DNA of 64,000 bases from Glebionis coronaria (GCA_025667525.1 CM046875.1:291195147-291259146), one strand, 5' to 3'; shown: positions 12,295-25,790, counted from the first letter of the stretch. Numbers and translations are program-made. The notes: generated from the letters alone by a model not told the origin.

Positions 12295-15200
12295 TGTGAC
12301 AATCCGTCAATTTATGGTTGATATTTTATTCTCAAATAATATTTGAAAATATTATTTTAATGTTATATTATGAACTCACTTATTTTTGGGAAGAAATTTG
12401 GATTTACGTCTTGGAGTAGCATCCACTACGTCTAAACCGGAGGATTCAACGTTACGTGCTTACGTTTACATACACCATCTTTGGTGACAGTCCGACATTT
12501 CAGAAAATAAATTTATCCGTGAATAATATTTTGAGATTTTAAATTTGTGTTGGTTCATAAACTCACAAATTTATGAGAAGATATTAGGACTTACGTGAAT
12601 AATTTAATGTCCTTTACGGCTAAACCGGAAACCCTAGGTTTACGTATTTACATTTTTGAACTCTGTTTTTTATGAGAAATTTTTTATTAGATTCATTTTG
12701 TTCCGTTGATTCATAATTTATAAAAACGTTTTTCGTAAAACGACCCGAGGCACGCAAATCGAGGAAACTTGAATCGAGGAGTACCCGTAAATTAGTGGGA
12801 TGGGACAAGTTTTACACTTGTCCACCCCACTACATGGGATGGCCAAATGGGCTCCAACACATACCATGATGTGTCAAACATGTAGCTTAAAAGCTACACT
12901 TGTCTAACTTAACAAAGTTAGCTAACAAAACCATCCAACACTAAACCATTATCTCACAAAACACACATGCAATACCACTCTCATTTCTCTCCTCCCTCTC
13001 TCTAAAATTCGTCCCAAAACCATCATCAAACACCCCTATTTGATCTATTTTAGCCATAAAATCATGAGTTATTCATACACATGATGATGCTCCTTTGAAG
13101 CCTTGAAGATTGGAGGTGATTCTAACATCCAAGGAGGTGATTTGGTGATGTCCAAGGGCTGATTTCTCAAGGAGTTTTCATGAAGATCAAGGGCTGATTT
13201 CACAAGGAATCTACAAATACTTGGTGATCCTAGAAGTGGTGTTGATATCTGTTGATATCTCATAAGATTGGTTACCCAAAACCAAGTCTTGTTCATCATC
13301 AATCCCATCTTTTAATCACTAATGGTGGTATAGAGATTGTTCTTCCTATCCTCTTATTATTTTGATTATTTAATCTTGTATTTTCTTTATTTATGTATAT
13401 GTATATGAGGATGAATGATGATCAAAGATATTATGTGGGGATTTGGTGTTGATAGATTTGATAATCATGGGTAAAAAGATGAAAAACTATATGTAAAAAG
13501 GTTAAAATCATGCTTAAAATGTTAGCTGTATAAAACAGTAAAGAATCATATGATGAACTGATAAAAATTGGATAGATTAATGGATATACAGTAAGTAATA
13601 TGTCTTGTACACATGTGAGAGTTGGTCATGCAATGGAATCATTATAATGAGTGAGATATGATAAAAACAAGTTTAGAGTGCAAATCTGAGTATACTGTTT
13701 TGGACGATTTTTAGAAACTACTTAGAGGCAGATTCAACAGTAGCTATAGAAGAGTTAAATGGAGCACATATCATTTAGTTTATGTCATAAAAATTTGAGC
13801 TTCTATCTCCATATATAACTATAGATATGGCAGTTTTGGTGAACAAGAAAATAAAAATCAAATTTTGGAAATTAAAGTATAATAGTATTATATAAGCACT
13901 CAAATAAAAATAGTATAAAATGTGAATTAAAACCCACTAACTCATATAATACATTTATATAAATATGTATAAAGATAAATAAATGTACATTTTATAAAAA
14001 TGGTAGTTTGATAAGTTTTATAAGTTATAAAACTATAAACATGATTTTTACGACTTTTTCGGCTATTACCGTAAAATTAACGTTTTTCGCCAATTTAAAC
14101 TTAGACGATGAAACCCGTCTAATGTAAACTTTTATAAACTCATATACTGATATATAAACATATATAACAAGTAAAAACGGATAAAACTCGAACTATATAA
14201 CATACGGACATTAACGGGCTAAGTTAACGTTATTGGACAAATAATATAACAAAACGTGCTAAAACACTTATAAACTTATTTATTGGGCTTAACCCATTTG
14301 GGCCCAACATGTAAAGTATAAATACTGATAATACAAGTATGAAATGGATTAGTACAAGTTAATGAACTTATAATAGGCTTATTGGACCTAAAACACGTAA
14401 ATAGGTAAAACTAGTAAACTAGTAAAGAAGTTACCCATACATAAACACAAAAATGAGTGAACGAACCCACTTGATCATCATATATATATAATCATCATAT
14501 GTATACATAATTGTTATTTTTATAAAGTCATTGGACATGAGTCTAAGACGATTATTATTTGTCAAGGTTTCCGTGATTGAAGCACGTACCGTACATCCAA
14601 ATCGCCGATAATCGCCTTCCCACATCAATGTGAGTTCATAGCCTCGCACTCTTTTAAATGTTTTTATGAAATGTTTTATAAACCCGCGAGGGATATAACA
14701 TGTTAGTTTTTATAAAATAGGACACCATTTGTCCCGATTGTTTGTTTATTGATTTGGACCCGAATGATTGTATGACCCGATTGTATGACCCGATAAATGA
14801 TTAAATGACCCAATAGATGAAATAAAATGGATTATTAAAGTTAGGTTATGTCACTAAAAGTCCCATTAGCATGAATTGTGAACTACCGGGATTTGGTAGA
14901 CGCTTATGCATATAATAGTACTATTTGGGGACGATCAACCCAGTTCGCGCCTTGACGGTTGATCCCCATCGTGCCACATTGATTGGTAAGCGAATTTATG
15001 TATGAGAAGATTTACATAGCGTAACCTTTGAGACGACACGCTAATTTAGATGGGCAAATGAGTTTCGGGCTAGCTACCCGTTGTTTGTTGTAGTAAGGTA
15101 ACAATGTCATGCAGCTTATAATAATCCAATTAACGAAATATTGCTATACGCACCGAATTACGATGTATTGCCTGACTAGCAATACGGGGTCATACTATTG

Positions 15201-15783
15201 ATATTATGTTCGTGTTTTGGTTTTCATAACCATAATCATATAACGGTTTTTAATTTAACTCCATACAACGTTATAAAACGTATTGTATGATATTTTTACG
15301 ACATTGGTTCGTATAATGATTTTGAAGGCGAAAGCCTATATTATGATTTTGATAAGGATTTGTATAAAGTGACTTTGGCTACTTTATGGCCTATTACAAT
15401 GATTTGTACAAAATAATTTTCGGTAATAATTTTATACCGATGTTATATTGATGGATTTGACTAAACTCTATGAATTCACTCGGCGTTATCGCTGACCTTT
15501 TCTTTTAACATGTTTTGTCTCAGGTACTTGAAGGTAATTCTCGGGAAGACAACAAGAATTCATGGCCCGCACCTAAATAATAATTTCCATTCAAATTCTT
15601 TGTAAAACTTGTATGAAATATTATGACTTGGGACCTATGTAAATTTGATATTTATGAATGAAAATGATTTTATTATTAAACGACGCGATTTTTATGCGTT
15701 GTCTATGATGTGAGTAATGTGCTATCCCGTAACACCAACGAGTCTTCCGCTGTATTGAGTTGTATAAATTTGGGGGTGTTACA
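12295..15783 (+). repeat. 3' LTR of element B
   Basis: 3489 bp, near-identical to 3460-6930 (scattered substitutions and small indels, about 2 percent by eye). It ends GGTGTTACA, followed by the target duplication TTACA. Confidence 0.95.
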
Positions 15784-15788
15784 TTACA

Positions 15789-16782
15789 TGTCACACATCA
15801 TTCAGTTGTCTTTTCAGTCATATGAGTGAGAACCGGTACCAGCCGGCCACTTAGCTAAATGGTTACATGAATCACAGTCATGAGAATGACCGTCATGGAA
15901 CTAACAGACAAGATGATAGTAACCACTACTATGACAACAACTATCCTAGCAATCGCAACAGAATCTCCGACCACGGAAGTGATCAGAATACAAGGGTCAG
16001 TAGTCCAACTGAGCCGCCAATTCTGGCATGATAACCTAAGATTTACAGCTTTATTTTTTTCACACCTCGAGACACATGTCAAGACACCAGTCGAAACACA
16101 GGTCATACGTACATTTCCTAAGACACGAGTCAGGACACATGACTCACGTCTATCTTCTGAAACATCGCTAAGGAAATTTAGGGTACCCTTTAAGGGGTAC
16201 ATTCATTTTGTTATGCCATGTATTAATCAGGCCACAAGAACCACAGTACCATCACCGACGTATTATTCGCGTTTGGACACGTAAATATCGTTCTAAGTGA
16301 GATAGGCAAACCACATTCAGTGAGATCTGTCATGTTTGCTTCATGACACTTTCATTTCTTGATTTCATATTTCATATATCCAAGACCATAAGGACGTCAT
16401 TCGTATCACCCATGTATACGGAGGATTTCCTTCAGTCTAATGATAAGATCCAATCTGCTAACACACTTACCTCGGACTAATAGAGTCAATATAATTTTGA
16501 TTATGGACTAAGAACAGCAGCCCATACTACGGTTAGTCACCATTCATAACAGAGTATGTACAGCGATGTTTTGGTTACTGAATACATTCAGCATGATTTT
16601 CCATCAGGAAAATCTGTACAATAATTATGCTTTACAAGCACGTGTTTGTTGTTGCATGGTTGCGAAGATTCCAGCTATCATTGATAACACGATTTCTGAA
16701 GTCCCTTACTAATAACCAGCTGATTATTCTAGAATCTTACCACGTGTATTCCAGAGTAACCTTCTAGGAGAGGGACCGTAAC
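15789..16782 (+). pseudogene. Element A interior resumes: decayed gag/protease tract
   Basis: This continues element A after the nested element B. One frame near 15870-16010 is rich in Asn, Asp, Arg and His, reminiscent of a Gag tail, but there is no clear zinc knuckle. The overlapping open frames 15855-16202 (minus) and 15880-16284 (plus) have low-complexity composition and no recognised domain. Placement upstream of RT suggests gag-protease remains. Confidence 0.4.
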
Positions 16783-17145
16783 ATGAGATTATGTGTCGAC
16801 TACCTTCGATTTAAATAAATCACCCTTCATAACCGTTATCCTCCTCCACGTATTGAAAATTGTGTGTGAGCGACTATAGGGTGCTAAACCTTTTCCAAGA
16901 TCGACGCATGATCATGCTACCAACCTTGGCGAGTGAAAGAGCAGGACATTTCCATGACTGATATTCGTACACGACTTGGTCATGCTAAATCTATGATTTT
17001 GTATTAGTCTCATAAATGATCCATCAGCATTATGGACTTAATAAATTGAGTTTCCATGAACTCATAAACAAATTCATCAGTGTTTTCATCGAGGACAACC
17101 TGATTTTCTCTAAGTCTAGAGAAGAGCAGGAAGACCATATTTGCA
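16783..17145 (+). pseudogene. Reverse transcriptase remnant of element A (Ty3/gypsy)
   Basis: The translation reads MRLCVDY, then HNRYPPPRIE, a SKID-like strand, a WRVKEQDI stretch, and finally KFISVFIEDNLIFSKSREEQEDH. These are successive conserved blocks of Ty3/gypsy RT. The catalytic motif reads IEDN, so the first Asp of the usual pair is Glu and the second is retained. Several in-frame stops interrupt the N-terminal half. The 63-codon frame 17016-17207 is the palm fragment. Confidence 0.85.
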
Positions 17146-17479
17146 CTAGCAAATTATACGACAAGAGAAATTTCACCCTTAAATTTTCCAATATAAATTC
17201 TGGTTGATTACAGTGACACGCTGAATCACATGGATTCTCACGGTTAATTTTACCATGGCTTATGCATGAAGGTGAGAACCCTACACTACATTAGGTGTTC
17301 TAGAAAATTCTACGCTAAAAGAAGTCTAAATTCAGAGACACATAGTTTTCCAAACATCTACGTATCCAGTTCCTATGAAGCAAGATACAGTTACGTTCAT
17401 ATCTAAGTACCTGTCATACCAACAGGCTAAGAAAGGACACCAACAAACAGGGATGTTTTTCCACCATCAGAAATTGTGA

Positions 17480-17660
17480 TCATAAATTGTACAAGATCTC
17501 CCTGGATTTTGTACCAGATTACCGCAAACTCGGAAGAAGCATGATGTTATCTGAGTTATTGTAAACAGTTTGACCAAGTCTGCGGAATCCATACATCCGC
17601 AAGGATTTCAGAATCAACAGATTGATAGGACATGTTCCAGCCAAGGCTCATCCGATCACT
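17480..17660 (+). pseudogene. Integrase remnant of element A
   Basis: Frames read KISLDFVPDY followed, after a shift, by VIVNSLTKSAESI, the first strand and catalytic-Asp region of a Ty3/gypsy integrase core, here with Asn instead of Asp. The rest of the core is not readable. The position between RT and the chromodomain trace supports the call. Confidence 0.7.
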
Positions 17661-17879
17661 TGGTAATTCCTCAGCGGTCGGGCCAGGAAAAGGTTCACAA
17701 TTTTGCTCCTTATTTACGTTCACGTCCTTGTTTTAATTTTACGACTTGCTTTCGCGCTCACGTTCATGAAACAGTCACGTTCATGATCGTATCCTGGCCT
17801 ACGATTTTACGTTCATTTTTGTTCTGGGAAGTTTTGCAAAAGCTTGAGAGACCATAATCAAGTTTAGTATAACTCTCTA

Positions 17880-18130
17880 TCCTCAGATGGATGTTTCACG
17901 TCACATTCCACGTCTCACCTTAAAGCGTTTGGCATTACCGCCGCCGTTATTCCATGTTCACGATATGTTTCACATGTCACGTTCATTCCACATTTCTCAT
18001 ATCACGTTTACAATATGTTACACGTATCATTGATCACCATATGTTTTCTTATATTACACTCACCATATCTCCACGTATCACGTTCACAATTGTTCACGTA
18101 TCACGTTCACAATTGTTTAGGTACTACGCT
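17880..18130 (+). repeat. CACGT/TTCAC-rich short repeat tract in element A
   Basis: Words such as TCACGTTCA and CACGTATCA recur many times. A 24-bp unit beginning CGTATCACGTTCACAATTGT is present twice head to tail near 18073-18120. The tract replaces the C-terminal half of the integrase, so coding sequence here has been lost or expanded. No other feature was seen. Confidence 0.6.
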
Positions 18131-18214
18131 TCAGTATGTCTCGCGCATCATTGCTAAGACGTTACTAATGACAGTTGGTATAGGTTATTTTGCATCGTAA
18201 TGTTTCATTAATCC

Positions 18215-18421
18215 TTGCATGTTAATTCTTATCCACTCGATCAAATTCAGGAGGATCGATCTTACGTTGATAACCAGGAACTTTTACGTATTGTCAAGTC
18301 CAAGTCAGAAGGACCAATATTTATCATTTGTGTCAAGATCTTGTGGAGGAACTGTTCCGAGAGGGAAGCCACTTGGAAACCTACGAGTCCATCCGGATTT
18401 TATCCTCTCATCATTCTATAA
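18215..18421 (+). pseudogene. Chromodomain end of element A integrase
   Basis: The 68-codon frame carries LDQIQEDRSYVDNQELLRI, then VKILWRN, EATWKP and a closing YPLI. This matches the order of the C-terminal chromodomain of plant chromoviruses: an acidic entry segment, a VKxxW strand, the TWE-like aromatic strand and a terminal YP. It identifies element A as a chromovirus-type Ty3/gypsy element. The domain is unusually intact compared with the RT and integrase upstream, though no continuous pol ORF reaches it. Confidence 0.75.
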
Positions 18422-18530
18422 TTCGGTTATGTTCTTTTCAGGCACGTCACGTTCCATTTCCTTGTCAGTCATGTCGCGTTCATGTTCTTTTCAGATTATC
18501 CTATCTATAATTCGGGGAGAAATTACTCCT

Positions 18531-18546
18531 TTTAGGGGGGAAGAGT
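18531..18546 (+). other. Polypurine tract of element A
   Basis: TTTAGGGGGGAAGAGT abuts the TG start of the 3' LTR. This is the expected primer for plus-strand synthesis. Confidence 0.8.
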
Positions 18547-21490
18547 TGTAAAACCCGAATACTTTTACCATGAACAGTACACTCATTAAACATACGAACC
18601 AATTAAAACTTTCCTTTTATATCACGAACACGTGTCACAAATAGTAAATTTATAAACTACGTACGTGTTATTACACGATAATTAATTAGGAACATATTAA
18701 TACACAATAATTAGTAACCGTAATAATTATAATCACGAACATGAAATCATGAACATTTAATCACGAACATGTATTTACGTATATATTTATTATTATACGA
18801 CAAATATCGTTTACGTACAAGTATTATTATAACACGAATAAATAATTACGATATAACACAAAAACACTAACGAATGAACACGTAAATTAGTAAACATGAA
18901 AATTGAACGGGTTTCCCTCGTGGGCCCTTATAGCTGCGGACATAAGAGAAGGGAAGGGCTAAGCCCATGCTGACTTTGTCTATTTTGGGGAAAAGGTAAA
19001 TACAGGAAAAACATAACACAATTTTTACAAAATAATTAAAAACCCTAGCTCCATTTGCCTCTCCCCTTTCCCGCCGGCTACGAAGAACACCAAAGATGGT
19101 GTTGGTTGATTTTGATTGTTGAATTCGGGTTGTACGTGTTCGTGTTCATTATCCTCTTCCAGTCAAGCTATCGGTATCACCAAAACCTTCACGTTTAATT
19201 TTATTTTCTTATTTAGATGTTCATGTGATCTAGATAATTAAAACATAAAGAAATCATGTCAGATTAATCAAGAAAACAAGCAATAATAATGTTTTGGTGG
19301 GGTTTTGTTTTGGCCGATGCATGAACCGAGAGACGAGACCTTATGGTCTCGGTGTAGTTTTGGTGTCTCGGCCGCAAGAAAAAGGGAACCCCGACTCGCG
19401 TCGTGGTGTTGTTTGTTTTGTTTGTGGGTCTCGCCAGCAACAGCAACACAACCGGCAGCCGCCGATGGCTGTTTTTTGTTAAGCATGGGGAACGAAGGCC
19501 AAACAGGGGAAACCACCGGCTGCGGCCGGTGGTGTGCTTGGTTCCATCAGCGGGTAGCCAAGACATCACAGGGGGAACCACCGGCTTAAGCTGGTGGTGA
19601 TGTTACATGGACAGTGGCAACCGGCTAGGCCGGGTAGCCACTGTCGATGGTTCTTTGGTTGGGTTTATATGTAAAACACGTGTACGGGCACGAGATGATT
19701 TTTACAAGCATATTTTACAAGTACAATTTTGCAAGGCTAATTAAATTAATTAAACATGTTTTTATAATTAATTTAATTTAATCAAGACTTAGGTTATTAT
19801 TATTTAGTAAATAATACATGTATTAACCTAAGTATTTTTACCATTTAATTTAGACTATAGTATTAATTAATTATTAAAAACATGGACTATAAATAATTAA
19901 TAAATCATGACTTATATAATTAATAACTTATTAATACATGTTCAACCTAAGTATTTTATATGCTTTGATTTATATAAATCATGCTTATTTTTAATTAAAT
20001 CGTATAACCTATACTTTATTTAACTAACATAGTATTATTAATAAACAATACTAATAATTACATGACTTAAGATATTAATCAGTAAAACTTAAGCTTATAC
20101 TATTAGCTTATTAATGTAGCTTATTTCTAAATATGGAAACTTTCTAATTCAGGAAAATTACTACTTTTGGAAACTTTCTATTTTTAGAAACTAGTCTATT
20201 TTTAGAAGTTAATCTATTTTTGGAAACTTTCTATTTTTGGAGACTTTCTATTTTAGGAAACCTGCTATTTTTAGAAAGTTACTTATTATTACACAACAAG
20301 TATAATATTACAAGAATACTAGTAATACTTAATAAGAATACATAGATTACATGATAAACACAACATAACCTTAAAATCAGTAAAACAAGACAAGAACATA
20401 TAAAACAAGCTAAGACCTGATAAAATCAGTTACGTACTCAGTAAACAGATACTTATACATGTCCCCTATTTATGTAGCATTAGTGATATCGGAGTAGGAC
20501 TTTATTCTTTCGTCTTCTTCGTTCAATGGACACAAGGTACGGATTTCCTGTCCTTCAGTATGGACATTCTTTCCTTATTAGGATTCCCCGTTTACAGCCA
20601 ACTGTTTTCCCAGTATTGTTTTATATGTTTGATACTTGTGTTAGACTTAATGCCTAAGCCATATACATGCATGACCAGTGTCACCTAGTTATGGAGGTAC
20701 CATAACCATAACACTGGAGGCACCAGTATTAAGACTTCCCCAAGGCGGAGCGATTGCTCGTGGCGTCCCTTTACAGTTTTGGCCATTATATTATATTATC
20801 ATGTGGGGCGTATGGGTGCATCCTAGTTAAATGTTTACCAGTAATACCGGAGTGAATGCGGTGTGTGCCTTGCATCCTTCACTATGAGTTGATCCCTCCT
20901 ACCCAGACTATTTAATTAGAGGCAACCCCTCTAATTGCATGACGAGGTCTCCCCTTCAAGTATTCATGCACGGTGGAACCTCATGACCTATATTGGCTAT
21001 TGGCTAATTAATACAAATTTTACGTAAAATCATAAGTCTTGTCAAACTATAAAACCAGTTTTATAAACATGTTCCAGGTTTTCCAGGACTTATACATTTC
21101 CGCTTCTAATAGTCTTATTTATGTTTCAGCCATTCATACTATGTCGTATATCCGTTCACTGAGCGTATTGCTCAACCGTTACTTTCCTTTCCATGTCCCA
21201 AAAAGGCAGGTACCCAAGGACAGACTTGAGCATTTGGAGGAAGTGCATAGGATGGAATCTGCCTTAGAATTCTTCTCCTTTTTGCCTTCATATACTTATG
21301 CTTGTTTAGACACTTGTTTTGTCCTCCTAGTTCATTTACTTTATTTATGTTTTGGGATTATGTTTGGGGATCGATGTTTGATTCCGGTTTTCCCTTTGGT
21401 CATGTATGTTTTAATACATATTACCTTGCATGCTTTGATGACACGCCATAATTACGTATAACGATCCACTTATTAAAGTGGGGTGTTACA
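18547..21490 (+). repeat. 3' LTR of element A
   Basis: 2944 bp starting TGTAAAACCCG and ending GGGGTGTTACA. The part from 19419 matches 1-1995. A solo LTR of the same family lies in opposite orientation at 21936-26779. It holds the CTATTTTTGGAAACTTT array (about 20165-20272) and a GC-rich segment at 19300-19640. The ORFs on both strands at 19264-19600 are open because of base composition and are not called. Confidence 0.93.
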
Positions 21491-21498
21491 TGCTTCAT

Positions 21499-21935
21499 TC
21501 AATGTTGCATTACATGAACACTATGATCTTCATACGGATACAAAATCAGTGAATCCTTGGACAGACCCACCAAGAAAGACCCCCATCCCCATGAATCCCT
21601 AAATGCTAAAAATAACCCGACGTCATGTTATAGGCTTGGAGAGAGTGTAACGGCATATCGTTTGGAGAATCTTCTACGTCCAACAACAGATGGTGATTAT
21701 GCGTAAACCCTTCTAACTTAACAACATGATCTAAGGGTTCTTGTATAATCATTCTATATGATTGGACAGGCAAACCATCTACTACTAATTCCCAGGAAGT
21801 AAGAAAGATGCTTCCCGCATGCGGTAAGTACACTGAGATTATCAAACAATCACGTAACTGTGATATATTTGAACTTCTTGGTAGAAGATTTTTTATGTCT
21901 TTAGGGATTTCTATAACGTGGAACACGTGACTATC
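21499..21935 (-). pseudogene. F-box/FBA gene, C-terminal half
   Basis: The minus strand continues the F-box gene broken at 26785. Reading across the solo LTR gives an uninterrupted VSFDMDSHVFHVIEIP join, followed by a plant F-box-associated (FBA) repeat domain with ISQLRDCLIISVYLPHAGS, SWELVVDGLPVQS and LEGFTHN blocks. A TAG replaces the codon before HLGIHG (21606-21608). About 35 bp later the frame shifts, after which GSFLVGLSKDSLIL completes the expected C-terminus with a stop at 21499-21501. Proteins of this family are substrate-recognition subunits of SCF ubiquitin ligases. Element A ends nine bases beyond this stop. Confidence 0.85.
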
Positions 21936-24415
21936 TGTAACACCCCATTTTGATAATGGAATGTCACACGTAATTATGGCGTGTCATCAAAGCATACAAG
22001 GAAAAATGTCTAAACATTACATGACCATAAAAGGAAAATACCGGAATCAAACATCAGTAGTCCAAAAGTAAAGCTCATCACACACAAACATAAGTACTGA
22101 AAAGGAAAGTAATAAACAATGTCCATAGCAAGTGTATCAAAAGAAAGATAATGCATAAAGTAAAGAAAGGCTAGAAAGCTTCCAGTCCATATGCACGTAC
22201 GCTTAAAGTCTACGAGCGTCCCTGAGTACCTGCCGTTTTGGGAACATAGAAAAGGAAAACGGCTGAGCAATACGCTCAGTGCACGGATGCACAATAAAGC
22301 ATGAATAGGATAAGCATATAACAAATAACAGCGGAAGAAACTAAGTCCCGAGTAACATGGTTAAGTCTTGGAAAAACTGGTTTTATAGTTTGAAAAGCCT
22401 TATGTTTATCTTATAAAAACTTTTTAACATGTTCTACCATTAGCCAATATAGGTCATGAAAATCCACCGTGCAGGAATACTCGGAGGGGTGACCTCATCA
22501 TGCCAATTAGAGGGGCTGCCTCTAATTTAGTATACTAGTTTGGGTAGGAGGGATCAGCTCCTTGTGAAGGATGCAAGGCACACACCACATTCACACTGAG
22601 TAATCTGCTGTAAACATGTAACTAGGATGCACCCATACATCCCACATGATAAATATAATAATATGTCCAAAAGCTAAAGGGACGCCACGAGCAATCACTC
22701 CGCCGTGGTGAAGTCATAACATCAGTGCCTCTAATGTTATGGTTATGGTACCTCCATAACTAGGTGAAACTGGTCATGCATGTATATGTCTATAGGTATT
22801 CTAAATTAAACATAAGCAAATCAAACATATAAACATATACTACGAGAAAACATTTGGCTGCATATGGGGAATCCTAATAAGGAAAGAATGTCCATACTGA
22901 AAGGACAGGAATCCGTACCTTATGTCCAATGAACGAAGAAGATGAACTGAGAGGAATCCTACTTCCGTATCACTAATGCAACATGAATACATACATGAAT
23001 AAGTATCTGACTACTAAATACGTAACTGGTTTTATATCATGTCTTAGCTTATTTTATAAGTTCATATCATGTTTTACTGTTTAAAGCCTTAAACTGTGTC
23101 TATCTTATATTCTGTCTATTCTGATTAAGTATTTCTGGTATTTCATGTATTATTATACTTACTTAAACGACGACTACAGCTCTTTCAATAGAACACGGGT
23201 CAACAATTGAGGGGGAGCAATTGTCAAGCATTCAGAATCTTCGATGCCGAAAGTGCCAAGCTCACTAATTGGTGTCAAGACAACAATACCAATCGTACAC
23301 GTGGTGTCAAGAGATGACTTCAGACGTGACGAGGCGACCAACATATGCTGACAAGAACCATTTGATCTTATCATATGATGTTCTCATCTATCAGGTCCAA
23401 CCTTGTCAAATCTTTTCTAATATGGTGAATATGTGATCATGTTACAAATCGGTATCATATCTCATACGTTTGATATCATGAAGATAAAACGGACTCGCAT
23501 TTTTCTTCCCAAAACCTTTGTTAAAACTTCATTAAATCAATTGATATTAAAAACATCGATTGGGTTAATATTTTTAATATGGGGGAGAAAATGTGATTTA
23601 ATATGGGAAATTATCAAAAATTGTTTGACTTAACGTGCTGGATTATCCCGACATATGCGAAATGTTTTGGAATATCGTGGCATATGTTAAGGGGGAGCAA
23701 AACGGATTTGCATATCAAAATGGATTTTCATGATGACATATACTTACCCAAAACCCATTTATTTCACGACGATGAAGATTGTGGTGACATAAGGATGGTA
23801 GGATAGGATAAGTCCAATGATTCTTCTAGAACCGGAGGAATCTTCCCAAGGACATTCCATAGCTAGAAATAGTAGTCCTTAGGAAAGTTGGAGAAAGATT
23901 GTGAACGTAGCAGAATGCCGACCAAGTACTTAAGTTAGCACTGGAACACTCACAACAAGGTGCTAGTTATGACATATTCGTAAGCATTGAAAGGTGTTGA
24001 AGAATGAAAAAGAATTGTAAATATAAAGGGTGTAAAGAAAGAAGCCCTCCTTACAACTTTAGGCAGAAACCGGGTCAATACATATGCTATTGAGATCATT
24101 TTAATGATTCTTGATATTGAAGACAGACATCATGGACCCAGTGATGCAATGCACAACCCATCCCAGCTAACTCAGATATCTCTTAAAAGATATTTGTTTT
24201 AATCACACGGAGATCAACACGTTATCTATCGATTTATTCGCTTCGAGTAAATTGGTATTGAAAAGGTGGCACTCCTCTCCAGCCTCCGATGACTAAAATC
24301 CAAAATGCACGATCGAGTCTAGAGCCATTTGAGATCATCAAATATCTCATTAGGACACACTTTCATATTTCCTTGCTTCTTCACACACTTTGAAAAGTAA
24401 GAAAGATTTTAAGAG

Positions 24416-24811
24416 TCGTACGCAAAATCTTCATGATCTTGCCTGAACATCCGAGTAATACGAAAGTATTTACAATGAAGATGGAAATCCTTCTTGAGCG
24501 AATATAAAAAAGCTCATGGTAGGTGACTTGTGTGATTCTTTATGAATCAAGCTTGTGATAACTGGAAAGCAACAGTGGTTTAATTCTTAACTAAACTTAA
24601 ACACGTTCCAGGCCTCTACGCAACATCTTAGTGATCTTGCCAGAACACTCAGAGTGATACCCTAGTGTTCATGGTGATGAGTGGAAATCCTTCTAGTGTC
24701 AACCTCAAACAGCACTTGGTAGGTAACTTGCAAGATTCTATATGAATCAAGCTCGTGACAACTGGAAAGCAACGATGGTGCGATTCTTTAATGAATCAAA
24801 CTTGTTCCAGG
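24416..24811 (+). repeat. Two tandem 3'-tract modules of D (D1, D2)
   Basis: D1 is 24416-24613 and D2 is 24614-24811. Both run from a TACGCAA block through GGAAATCCTTCT and GGTAGGT to GTTCCAGG. They align with modules E1 and E2 of element E. Stem-loops with compensatory changes are described in the findings. Confidence 0.8.
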
Positions 24812-25465
24812 AATCAGAATTGACGGCTTCAATCATGCGGATAATTTTATCCAAATGATTCACTCTTTACGTTCGCAGTCAGCTTTGGACGGTCGAGTAA
24901 AGAGAACGGGTTTACCCGCGAAATCTTGTCAAGCATATTTTTAATTAAATCTACCTGTCACAAGTACCATATTTTATATCGTCCAACGGTCTTCACCGAC
25001 CGGAGGTAAAATGCTACCGAATTAGAATGAAATGTTCAAAGCCATTTCGTTCGTGTCTACTTATGTTGCGGCATTTGAAGACGGTGGCGTTACGGGATCC
25101 AAGAAGAAGTCGTCCCCGCATGCTTATACTTTATGCACTTAATACCTCATCTAATTCAAGAAAGCCTAAAAGTTAAGTCTTTCGCTGTATCGAACTCTGG
25201 AGCTTTCAAGAATTACGAAGGTATAAGTATGTGGGACGTGAGGTCACGAAGAGGCGAAGATCACAAGTGATGGATGCACGAGATCAAGGCAAGAGATTAA
25301 TTCTCAAGATTGATATCAAAGATCACATCAGCATGTTCACCAGAAAAGAAAAAAGAAAACAAAGACGAAGACTACGAGCTCAAGACAAGCATAGTATGCA
25401 AGGTTTATTTTATTATTGTAACTCGGGTGACGCCCTTGTTGGAGTGACCTCCCTTAGGGGGAGAT

Positions 25466-25790
25466 TGTTGGAAATACGTTTTTACGTATTTAGGAAGATT
25501 CGGTCACTTCGACAATATATTAAGTTGTAGCTCGTAGTCTATATATCTTTTAATTAACTAAACAAGGAAAAGCCCGGTCCATGCTTGTATGGCCGGCCCA
25601 AATGTAAGCCCAAGCCCATCTTATGGGCTTGGTATATAAACCCTCTCCATTGATGGAGAGGGTGGTGATTTCATTTGAATAACACATAGTTCTCTTAAAC
25701 TTTCTCTCTCTAGAAGTGTGAATCCACCATCTTTCTATCTCTTTCTCTCTCTAAAAACATAAGCAAGATTTACATATCCTTCACTTAACA
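25466..25790 (+). repeat. 3' LTR of copia remnant D
   Basis: Begins TGTTGGAAATACG just after the polypurine tract and ends ACTTAACA, parallel to the GGACAACA end of LTR E. A TATA box, TATATAAA, is at 25633-25640. A perfect 9-bp inverted repeat (CCCTCTCCA, loop TTGA, TGGAGAGGG) follows at 25641-25662, then a pyrimidine-rich CTTTCTCTCTC tract. The right boundary is inferred from the parallel to E. Confidence 0.75.

Larger units (their letters stand above)
3460..15783 (+). mobile_element. Nested Ty3/gypsy element B with both LTRs
   Basis: Two direct copies of a roughly 3.5-kb LTR (3460-6930 and 12295-15783), both starting TGTGACAATCC and ending GGTGTTACA, enclose a 5.36-kb interior. A perfect 5-bp target duplication, TTACA, flanks the element (3455-3459 and 15784-15788). 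PBS, RT, integrase and a C-terminal chromodomain-like trace follow in order, as in plant chromoviruses. The LTRs differ at only about 2 percent of positions by eye, yet the interior holds no long ORF. The element sits inside the interior of element A. Confidence 0.95.
23166..25790 (+). mobile_element. 5'-truncated Ty1/copia remnant D
   Basis: Only the 3' non-coding tract and one LTR remain. The tract aligns with 58880-60784 of element E, including a gggggag box series, the AGGCAGAAACCGGGTCAA block, two tandem 200-bp modules and a terminal domain. It ends with polypurine TTAGGGGGAGAT at 25455-25465 and an LTR from 25466. No gag or pol was seen. The left end is a truncation inside solo LTR C. 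ORFs such as 25231-25530 fall in the non-coding tract and are not called. Confidence 0.85.

Noticed and set aside
15855..16284. Overlapping 115- and 134-codon ORFs on both strands
   Set aside because: Low-complexity Thr/Val-rich translations over a decayed gag position; no start context or domain.
19264..19600. Cluster of ORFs on both strands in LTR A
   Set aside because: The region is GC-rich, which makes all frames open; the collinear segment in the 5' LTR is cut by indels.
25231..25530. 99-codon basic ORF at the end of D
   Set aside because: It spans the conserved non-coding 3' tract, the polypurine tract and the LTR start; the same place in E has no such ORF.
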